13,511 bases of DNA from JBJXGF01 sp046153015. GTDB lineage: Bacteria; Actinomycetota; Acidimicrobiia; Acidimicrobiales; CAIXPF01. Where the stretch lies: assembly GCA_046153015.1 (NCBI GenBank), contig JBJXGF010000035.1:1-13511 (forward strand). The letters are read 5' to 3'. The number at the start of each line of letters is the position of its first letter. Within the stretch, counting starts at the first letter, position 1. The notes under the pieces were generated by a model, which worked only from the letters and a program-made list of their open reading frames with translations, did no database searches and was not told the DNA's origin. This document shows positions 1-5,637 of this stretch, piece after piece. The translations under genes were made by a program, and so were the position numbers.

Positions 1-32
1 CTCGCGCCGAATCGATATCGATTCGGCGCGAC
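1..32. repeat. 32-bp palindrome, copy 1
   Basis: The left half CTCGCGCCGAATCGAT is followed by its reverse complement, with only the outermost pair mismatched (15 of 16 pairs). Bases 3-30 form a perfect 28-bp palindrome. The centre is at 16.5. It ends 21 nt before the GTG proposed as the start of the TPR gene, and only 9 nt before its Shine-Dalgarno. If the gene starts further left, the element is read in frame as a stretch containing ESISI. Family half-site inferred from all four copies: GTCGCRCCGAATCGAT. Confidence 0.9.
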
Positions 33-41
33 GGCGGCGAC

Positions 42-48
42 GAGGAGG
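42..48 (+). promoter_or_regulatory. Shine-Dalgarno of the TPR gene
   Basis: GAGGAGG lies 5 nt upstream of the GTG at 54. It is the only evidence favouring this start over a start outside the window, because the frame is open to the left edge. Confidence 0.55.
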
Positions 49-53
49 ACGCC

Positions 54-1196
54 GTGGCGAGGTGGACGGCCGAGCTCGAGGGGGCCGAGCGGGCCTTCGG
101 GCCCGACGACTCCCGCACGCTCTCGGCCCGCAACGAGCTGGCCGCGGCCTACGCCGACGCGGGCGACCACGAGCGCGCCATCGAAACGCAGCGGCGGGTG
201 CTGGCCGACTGCGAGCGAAGCCTCGGCCCTGGCCATCTCGACACCCTCACCGCCCGCAACAACCTCGCCTCGAGCCTCGCCGACGCCGGCCGGTACCGCG
301 AAGCCATCGGCCTCCAGGGGCAAGTCCTCGACGACTACGAGCGCGCGCTCGGCGCCGATCACCCCTTCACCCTCACGGCCCGCAGCAACCTGGCGTCCGC
401 CTGCGCCGGCGCAGGGGATCTGGACCGTGCTCGCACGCTGCAGCGGCGCGTCGCCCAGGATTACCTCCGCACGCTGGGCGCCAACGACCCGCTCACGCTC
501 ACCGCCCAGCACAACCTCGCCAACACCTACGCCGAGCTCGGCGAGCACGAGGCCGCCCGGGAGGTTCGCGCCGAGGTGCTGGCCCGCCGCACCCGGGTGC
601 TGGGCCGCGACCACCCGCACACGATCGGCGCCCGCCACAACCTCGCCAATTCCCTGTCCGACCTGGGCGAGCACCGCCAGGCCGTCGAGCTGCGACGCGC
701 CGTGTTAGCGGAGCGTGAACGAGTGCTGGGCCCTGCCCATCCCCAGACGATCGGCGCCCGCAACAGCCTCGCCAGCACCCTCTCCGACGTGGGTGAGCAC
801 GGCGAAGCGCTCACCCTGCGTCGCATGGTGCTCGCCGATAGAGAACGCCTGCTCGGCGCCGACCACCCCCATACGGTGGTGGCCCGCAACAACCTGGCCA
901 ACCTTCTCGCGCTGCTCGAGTGTCACGACGAGGCGCTGGTCGTGCGCGAGCGGGCGCTTGCCGACTGCGAGCGGCTGCTGGGCGCGGACCACGTGAACAC
1001 GATCACGGCGCGGGCCAACCTCGCTCAGAGCTGCGACGCGGTCGGCGACTCCGCCCGCGCCGCCGCGTTGCGCGCCCAGGTGAAGGCCGATCGTGAGCGC
1101 CTCTACCGCAACGTGCAGGAGGCTGCGTCGCGTGGCGCCACCACCGCCGCCAAGCTCCGCCGACGCCTCGGCAGCGGCCGTCAACCAAGCGCCTGA
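54..1196 (+). CDS. TPR-repeat protein (kinesin light chain type)
   Basis: The 380-residue product is almost wholly built from eight tandem 42-residue units, beginning near residues 15, 57, 99, 141, 183, 225, 267 and 309. Each unit opens with an LGxDHPxT-like turn followed by xARxNLA, then GxxxEA and a VLAxRER helix. This is the TPR_10/TPR_12 pattern of kinesin-light-chain-like bacterial TPR proteins, which are protein-protein scaffolds; no catalytic domain is fused. The basic tail after residue 350 is not a TPR. No signal peptide or membrane segment is visible. The GTG at 54 was chosen because GAGGAGG (42-48) lies 5 nt before it. However, the same frame has no stop back to base 3, so the gene could be longer and cut by the window edge; that would place the palindrome at 1-32 inside the coding frame. 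It converges on the M16 peptidase gene with a 23-nt gap. The biological partner is unknown. Confidence 0.85.
   Translation: MARWTAELEGAERAFGPDDSRTLSARNELAAAYADAGDHERAIETQRRVLADCERSLGPGHLDTLTARNNLASSLADAGRYREAIGLQGQVLDDYERALGADHPFTLTARSNLASACAGAGDLDRARTLQRRVAQDYLRTLGANDPLTLTAQHNLANTYAELGEHEAAREVRAEVLARRTRVLGRDHPHTIGARHNLANSLSDLGEHRQAVELRRAVLAERERVLGPAHPQTIGARNSLASTLSDVGEHGEALTLRRMVLADRERLLGADHPHTVVARNNLANLLALLECHDEALVVRERALADCERLLGADHVNTITARANLAQSCDAVGDSARAAALRAQVKADRERLYRNVQEAASRGATTAAKLRRRLGSGRQPSA
96..1103 (+). repeat. Eight tandem 126-bp TPR-coding units
   Basis: Eight contiguous 126-bp units each encode one 42-residue TPR of the LGxDHPxT...ARxNLA type. Units are conserved at key positions but diverged elsewhere, so this is an old protein repeat and not a recent DNA duplication. 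It could still allow unit gain or loss by recombination. Confidence 0.85.
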
Positions 1197-1219
1197 CGCG
1201 GCGCGCCGAGCGGTACGGG

Positions 1220-2494
1220 TCAGACCGGGCCGAATGCGTCGGCGGGGAACGGGCCCACCGCGGCCAGCACCGGCTCCAACGCCAAGACCCTTTCGGCCAC
1301 GCGCGCCGCGTCGGTCAGCGTCACGGCCCGCAGCCCGGCGAGGTATTCGTCGACGGCGATGACCCGCCCGCGCAGCGCCTCCCCGCCGGCGAGCCGGCTC
1401 ATGCGGCTGGCGGTGTCCTCGAGCCCCAGGAGCAGCGAGCCCTCCAGGAACCCGACCGCGGTCCGCAGCTCCTCTGCAGTGAGGCCCTCGCCCCGAATCG
1501 CCTCGACCACCTCGGTGATCAACGTCAGCACCTGCTGCACCCGCTCGGGCGCGGTGCCGACGTAGACAGACAGCGCGCCGCTGTCGGAGTACGACGTCGG
1601 GGCCGAGTACACCGAATACGCCAGCCCCCGCCGTTCTCGGATCTCCTGGAACAGCCGGCTCGACAACCCGCCGCCCAACGCCTGGTTGAGCACCTGGAGC
1701 GCGTAGCGGTCCTCGTCGTGGTGGTCGAAGGCTCGCCAGCCGAGAGCGAGGTGGGCCTGTTCGGTCGGGCGCCGCTCGACCACACGACGCAGCGGCGGCG
1801 CGGCGGGCGGGCTGCGACGGGGCCGGTCCCCTCCCTCCGAGGCGCCGAAACGCGCCGCGGCCCGCTCGAGCACCCAGTCGTGGTCCACCGCGCCCGCCGC
1901 GGCGACGACCAGGTTGGCCGGGTGGTAGTGCTCCCGGAAGAACCCGGCGATGTCGGCGCCGCTCATCGCCTCGATCGTCTCCGCCGAGCCAAGCACCTCC
2001 CAGCCGAGCGGATGGTCGGGGAACAGCGCCTCGAAGAGACGGGTGTGCACGAGATCGTCGGGCGTGTCCTCGTTCATCGACAGCTCCTCGAGGATCACCT
2101 GCCGCTCGGCCTCGACCTCGGCGGGGCGAAAGGCGGGAGCGGCGACGACCTCGGTGAGCAGGTCGAGCGCCTGCTCGGCGGCGCCGGCGGGGACACGCAT
2201 GTAGAACGCCGTGTATTCCTTGGCGGTGTAGGCGTTCATCTCACCGCCGACCGCGTCGACGGCGACGGCGATGGAGCGGGCGTCGAGCCGTTCCGTGCCC
2301 TTGAACAACAGGTGCTCGAGGAAATGGGAGGCGCCCGCCGCCCCCGCCGGCTCGTCGCGGCTGCCGACGCGCACCCACACCCCAAGGCTGGCCGAGCGGG
2401 CGCCCGGCACGTGCTCGGTAATGACGGTGACGCCGCTCGCCAGCTCGCTGCGATGGACGAAGGCGCCGTCGCCCACCGACGCCCCCTCGACCAC
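1220..2494 (-). CDS. M16 family zinc metallopeptidase (processing-peptidase-like)
   Basis: This 424-residue protein has the length of single-chain bacterial M16B peptidases related to the mitochondrial processing peptidase beta subunit (Bacillus YmxG type). The inverted zinc motif HFLEH is at residues 57-61 and the distal zinc-ligand Glu is in VILEEL (E136/E137). The C-terminal half carries GGLSSRLFQEIRERRGLAYS (275-294), with the Arg/Tyr pair that contacts substrate in this family. It is predicted to be a cytosolic endopeptidase on unstructured peptides; no signal peptide is visible. It begins 14 nt after the pnp stop, in the pnp-M16 order common in Actinobacteria and Firmicutes, so it is probably cotranscribed with pnp. 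The GTG at 2494 gives the longest frame but has no Shine-Dalgarno. A GTG at 2476 has GAGGGGG 5 nt upstream and may be the true start (418 residues). Its substrate cannot be told. Confidence 0.92.
   Translation of the reverse strand: MVEGASVGDGAFVHRSELASGVTVITEHVPGARSASLGVWVRVGSRDEPAGAAGASHFLEHLLFKGTERLDARSIAVAVDAVGGEMNAYTAKEYTAFYMRVPAGAAEQALDLLTEVVAAPAFRPAEVEAERQVILEELSMNEDTPDDLVHTRLFEALFPDHPLGWEVLGSAETIEAMSGADIAGFFREHYHPANLVVAAAGAVDHDWVLERAAARFGASEGGDRPRRSPPAAPPLRRVVERRPTEQAHLALGWRAFDHHDEDRYALQVLNQALGGGLSSRLFQEIRERRGLAYSVYSAPTSYSDSGALSVYVGTAPERVQQVLTLITEVVEAIRGEGLTAEELRTAVGFLEGSLLLGLEDTASRMSRLAGGEALRGRVIAVDEYLAGLRAVTLTDAARVAERVLALEPVLAAVGPFPADAFGPV
2482..2488 (-). promoter_or_regulatory. Shine-Dalgarno favouring an M16 start at 2476
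   Basis: On the minus strand GAGGGGG occupies 2488-2482, 5 nt before the GTG at 2476. The upstream GTG at 2494 is preceded only by GC-rich sequence without an SD match. Confidence 0.4.
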
Positions 2495-2508
2495 CGCCGC
2501 CGCGCCGT

Positions 2509-4974
2509 TCAGCGACGGGGGCCGCTGCGGCGGCGTCGGCCCCTGTCCCCGCTGCGGCCGCGGTCGCCGCGGTCGCCCCGGTCACGGTCCCGATCGAAGT
2601 CGTCACGCCCGGCGGGGGCGGTGGCCGCGGCCGGCCCGAGATCGCCGAACTCTTCCCGCAGCTCGGACTCGAAGCTGTCCTCGAACGACACGTACTCACG
2701 GTCGGCCGACGAGCCGTTCGGCCCGTTCGGGCTGGTGGGGGGCCGGTCGCCGGCGTCCTCCCGCACGCTCAGCTCGCCCGTGGGCCGCAGCGAGATCTTG
2801 CCTGACGGGTCGACGTCTTCGACCACCACCTCCAGCTCGTCGCCGAGATCGACCACGTCCTCGACGCGCTCGACCCGCCGACCGCTGCCCAGCTTGGAGA
2901 TGTGCACGAGGCCGTCACGTCCGGGAAGGATATTCACGAACGCGCCGAACTTGGTGATGTTCACGACCCGACCGGTGTAGGTCTGGCCGACCTCCGCCGA
3001 CGGCGGGTTCAGGATCAAGCGGATCTGGCGCTCGGCCTCCACGACCCGCTCGGACGCGGGCGAGGAGATCTGGACCACGCCCACCTTGCCGTTGTCGTCG
3101 ACGGCGATGTCGGTCCCGGTCTCCGCCTGGATGGCGTTGATCACCTTGCCCTTCGGGCCGATGATCTCGCCGATCTTGTCGATCGGGATCTCGAAGCTCA
3201 CGATCTTCGGGGCGGTGGGCCGGACCTCGTCGCGTGCAGCGGGGATCGCCGCCCGCATGACCTCGAGGATGGCCAGGCGGGCCTCTTTGGCCTGCTCGAG
3301 CGCGGCGGCAAGGACCTCGGCGGGAATCCCGTCGATCTTCGTGTCGAGCTGCAGGGCGGTGACGAACTCCGCGGTGCCTGCCACCTTGAAGTCCATGTCG
3401 CCGAACGCGTCCTCAGCGCCGAGGATGTCGGTGAGCGTGGTGTACTTGCCTTCGGCGAACACGAGGCCCATCGCGATGCCTGCGACCGGGGCCTTGATCG
3501 GCACGCCGGCGTCCATCAGCGACAGCGTCGAGGCGCAGACCGAGCCCATCGAGGTGGACCCGTTGGAGGCGAGCACCTCGGACACCAGCCGAATGGTGTA
3601 CGGGAACTCGTCGACCGGCGGAACGACGGGAATCAACGCCCGCTCCGCCAGCAGGCCGTGGCCGATCTCGCGGCGGCGCGGCCCCCGCATGAACCCGGTC
3701 TCGCCGGTGGAGAACGGCGGGAAGTTGTAGTGGTGCATGTACCGCTTGCGCTCGACCGGCTCGATCGAGTCGATCTGCTGATCCATGCGGCTCATCGCCA
3801 GCGTGGCGATGTTGAGCACTTGGGTCTCGCCGCGCTGGAACAACCCCGAGCCGTGCGCGGTGGGGATGAGGCCGGCTTCGGCCGAGAGGGGCCGGATGTC
3901 GCGCACGCCGCGGCCGTCGATGCGGATCCCCTCCTCGACGATCCGGCGACGCACGAGCTTCTTCGTCAGGGCCCGGATCGCGGCCCGCAGCGCCTTGTCG
4001 ACCTCGACGCCGTCGCCGCTGTCCGCCCCGGCGAAGCGCGGCCCGAGCTCGACGAGGAGGGCGTTGCGCGCATCTGCCTCGGCGGCGAGGCGCTCGGCCT
4101 TGTCGGCGATCTGCTGGGTGGCGCCGAGGCGAGCTGCGCCGGCCTCCTCGACCGCGGCGTAGACCTCGGCCGGGTAGTCGACCTGCTCGGGGTAGGCGAG
4201 CGGCTCGACGGCGCCGTGGGCGGCCACGAGCTGGCGCTGCAGCTCGATCGCCTCGGTGATCCAGCGTTTCGCGGCCTCGAGGCCTCCCGCCAGGACGGCC
4301 TCGTCGACCTTGGGCGTGCCGCCCTCGTAGAGCTTCCACGCCGCTTCGGTGCCGCCGGCCTCGACCATCATGATCGCGACGTCGCCGTTGTCGAGCTGCC
4401 GCCCGGCGACCACCATCTCGAAGGTGGAGGCGTCGCCCTCCTCGAAGGTCGGGTTGGGGAGCCACTCGCCGGCCTCGGTCCAGGCGATGCGAACGGCGCC
4501 GATGGGGCCGCCGAAGGGAATGCCCGAGATCATCAGGGCGGCCGACGCGGCGTTGATCGCCAAGATGTCGTACGGGTTGCGCTGGTCTGCGCCGAGAACG
4601 GTGACCACCACGTGGACCTCGTTGCGGAATCCGTCCGGGAACGAAGGCCGCAGCGGACGGTCGATGAGCCGGCAGGTGAGGATGGCGGCGTCGCCGGCGC
4701 GCGCCTCGCGCCGGAAGAACGAGCCGGGGATCTTGCCGGCGGCGTACATCCGCTCTTCGACGTCGACGGTCAGCGGGAAGAAGTCGACGCCCTCGCGCAC
4801 GGTCTTCGCGGCGGTGGCGGTCACCAGCACGAGCGTGTCGCCGATCCGGGCGAGCACGGCGCCGTCCGCCAGGTTGGCGAGCTTGCCGGTTTCGAAGCTG
4901 ATGGTGCGGGCGCCGGCATCCTCGCCTGGGCGCGTGCCCGAGATCGAGCCTTCTACCTTGATGGCCTCTGCCAT
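2509..4974 (-). CDS. pnp: Polyribonucleotide nucleotidyltransferase (PNPase)
   Basis: The 821-residue enzyme is the phosphorolytic 3'-5' exoribonuclease that degrades RNA to nucleoside diphosphates and can also add tails; it works as a trimer. Domains in order: first RNase PH domain (about 1-150, with FFRREAR and IDRPLRPSFP), helical linker (about 240-340), second RNase PH domain (about 345-575), KH domain with GxxG loop IIGPKG (604-609), and S1 domain (about 661-731, TGRVVNITKFGAFV). The phosphate-binding NGSTSMGSVCAS is at 471-482, and the catalytic acidic pair D522/D528 lies in EDAFGDMDFK. After S1 comes a tail of about 90 residues ending in Asp/Arg/Gly-rich, probably disordered sequence. 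The ATG at 4974 has AGAGGAG 5 nt upstream. It follows rpsO as in most bacteria. A leader hairpin can cover the Shine-Dalgarno (see 4979-5029). Confidence 0.98.
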   Translation of the reverse strand: MAEAIKVEGSISGTRPGEDAGARTISFETGKLANLADGAVLARIGDTLVLVTATAAKTVREGVDFFPLTVDVEERMYAAGKIPGSFFRREARAGDAAILTCRLIDRPLRPSFPDGFRNEVHVVVTVLGADQRNPYDILAINAASAALMISGIPFGGPIGAVRIAWTEAGEWLPNPTFEEGDASTFEMVVAGRQLDNGDVAIMMVEAGGTEAAWKLYEGGTPKVDEAVLAGGLEAAKRWITEAIELQRQLVAAHGAVEPLAYPEQVDYPAEVYAAVEEAGAARLGATQQIADKAERLAAEADARNALLVELGPRFAGADSGDGVEVDKALRAAIRALTKKLVRRRIVEEGIRIDGRGVRDIRPLSAEAGLIPTAHGSGLFQRGETQVLNIATLAMSRMDQQIDSIEPVERKRYMHHYNFPPFSTGETGFMRGPRRREIGHGLLAERALIPVVPPVDEFPYTIRLVSEVLASNGSTSMGSVCASTLSLMDAGVPIKAPVAGIAMGLVFAEGKYTTLTDILGAEDAFGDMDFKVAGTAEFVTALQLDTKIDGIPAEVLAAALEQAKEARLAILEVMRAAIPAARDEVRPTAPKIVSFEIPIDKIGEIIGPKGKVINAIQAETGTDIAVDDNGKVGVVQISSPASERVVEAERQIRLILNPPSAEVGQTYTGRVVNITKFGAFVNILPGRDGLVHISKLGSGRRVERVEDVVDLGDELEVVVEDVDPSGKISLRPTGELSVREDAGDRPPTSPNGPNGSSADREYVSFEDSFESELREEFGDLGPAAATAPAGRDDFDRDRDRGDRGDRGRSGDRGRRRRSGPRR

Positions 4975-4978
4975 TGAT

Positions 4979-5029
4979 TCTCCTCTCGAGGGGGCCGTTG
5001 GCGGCCCGGTTGCGGTTCACTCGAGGAGA
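4979..5029 (-). promoter_or_regulatory. pnp leader hairpin masking the Shine-Dalgarno
   Basis: In the minus-strand transcript, TCTCCTCGAG (5029-5020) pairs with CTCG (4990-4987) and AGGAGA (4984-4979), leaving a 2-nt AG bulge. AGGAGA is the pnp ribosome binding site, so the SD would be wholly base-paired. The loop itself holds a perfect 6-bp GC hairpin: GGGCCG (5007-5002), loop CCAA, CGGCCC (4997-4992). Seen directly as base complementarity; a role in pnp translation control is inferred from the known post-transcriptional autoregulation of pnp in E. coli. Confidence 0.55.
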
Positions 5030-5038
5030 CGATTGCGG

Positions 5039-5092
5039 GCCAGTTCCCAGATCTCGCCCACCCGGATCTTCTCCGGGGAGGCGGGAACTGGC
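5039..5092 (-). promoter_or_regulatory. Long rpsO-pnp intergenic hairpin, possible RNase III site
   Basis: GCCAGTTCCC (5039-5048) and GGGAACTGGC (5083-5092) form a perfect 10-bp stem. They enclose 34 nt with a further AGATC/GATCT pairing (5049-5053 with 5065-5069). A double-stranded element at this place resembles the RNase III-cut hairpins known between rpsO and pnp in E. coli and Streptomyces. Cleavage here is inference. Confidence 0.5.
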
Positions 5093-5147
5093 AGCTGACC
5101 TCTGCGGTCTCCTGCGGTTCGGCTTGCGCACGCTGCGCCGACGCGAA

Positions 5148-5172
5148 ACGAGCGGCCGAGGGGGCCGCTCGT
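5148..5172 (-). terminator. rpsO-distal terminator or processing hairpin
   Basis: ACGAGCGGCC (5148-5157) and GGCCGCTCGT (5163-5172) form a perfect 10-bp stem with a 5-nt loop, 7 nt after the rpsO stop in the minus transcript. Only three U residues follow the stem, so it is probably a leaky intrinsic terminator or a 3'-end stabiliser that lets part of transcription pass into pnp. It parallels the partial terminator between rpsO and pnp in E. coli. Confidence 0.6.
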
Positions 5173-5179
5173 CGGTTTA

Positions 5180-5437
5180 TCAGCGCCGCAGGCCGTGGGT
5201 GGCGATGATCGTTCGGTAACGCTCGACGTCGGTTCGGCGCACGTAGTCGAGCAGGCGCCGACGCTGGCCCACGAGCATGAGCAGACCGCGCCGGCTGTGA
5301 TGGTCTTTCTTGTGGGTCTTGAGGTGCTCGGTGAGATGCGAGATCCGGTCCGTGAGCAGCGCGATCTGAACCTCGGGCGAGCCCGTGTCGCTGTCGTGCA
5401 GGCGATGGTCGGCGATGATCTCGTTCTTGGGTCGCAT
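5180..5437 (-). CDS. rpsO: 30S ribosomal protein S15
   Basis: This 85-residue protein of the small ribosomal subunit binds 16S rRNA early in assembly and contacts the large subunit. The S15 signature is complete: HDSDTGSPEVQIALLTDRI, then LTEHLKTHKKDHHSRRGLL (35-53) and LVGQRRRLLDYV. It is a few residues shorter than the usual 89 because the N-terminal helix is short. The ATG at 5437 was chosen over an ATG at 5476 because GAGGGAG (5448-5442) lies 4 nt before it and S15 proteins do not carry the extra 13 residues. Usually ribF lies directly upstream; here an acyl-CoA dehydrogenase is divergently placed instead, so rpsO probably needs its own promoter in 5438-5637. S15 is known to repress its own translation in several bacteria through different leader structures. 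Confidence 0.97.
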   Translation of the reverse strand: MRPKNEIIADHRLHDSDTGSPEVQIALLTDRISHLTEHLKTHKKDHHSRRGLLMLVGQRRRLLDYVRRTDVERYRTIIATHGLRR

Positions 5438-5441
5438 GGAT

Positions 5442-5448
5442 CTCCCTC
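5442..5448 (-). promoter_or_regulatory. Shine-Dalgarno deciding the rpsO start
   Basis: GAGGGAG on the minus strand, 4 nt before the ATG at 5437. It places translation start at MRPKNE rather than at the ATG 39 nt further upstream. Confidence 0.75.
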
Positions 5449-5610
5449 GGAGCGTGGGCCTGGCGCCCAGCCTCACGGCGCGTGGACCGCGGCCAGAAGC
5501 GAATGCTCGGCGGCGCGCTGCTCAACATCGCCCGTGCGACGGCAGCCGACGTCGATCGATGCTAGCAGGGCGCGAGGCGCTGGCGGTGGGGGCGGATACG
5601 GCGGCCACGG

Positions 5611-5632
5611 TAGGGTCCGCACCGAGGGGAGG
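5611..5632 (+). promoter_or_regulatory. Possible -10 box and SD of the plus-strand dehydrogenase
   Basis: TAGGGT (5611-5616) fits the TANNNT -10 pattern common in Actinobacteria. GAGGGGAGG (5624-5632) is a strong Shine-Dalgarno, 5 nt before ATG 5638. The SD is solid; the -10 is a guess without a -35 partner and would give a very short leader. Confidence 0.4.
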
Positions 5633-5637
5633 TTTCC

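Larger units (their letters stand above)
5438..5637. other. Divergent intergenic region rpsO / acyl-CoA dehydrogenase
   Basis: These 200 bases must hold the promoters of both divergent genes unless transcription enters from outside. Seen in it: a small hairpin TGGGC-loop-GCCCA (5455-5469) just upstream of the rpsO SD; a possible minus-strand -10 TAGCAT in the stretch CTGCTAGCATCG (about 5561-5572); and a possible plus-strand -10 TAGGGT (5611-5616). No convincing -35 boxes were found. No ORF here looks coding. Confidence 0.4.

Noticed and set aside
1199..1208. CGGCGCGCCG as a bidirectional terminator between the convergent TPR and M16 genes
   Set aside because: A 10-bp palindrome with no loop and no U-run on either side is not a credible intrinsic terminator.
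2902..4977. A 691-codon open frame on the plus strand opposite pnp
   Set aside because: It lies wholly antisense to the unmistakable pnp gene, its protein is low-complexity Arg/Gly/Asp/His-rich without domains, and such mirror frames are common in GC-rich DNA.
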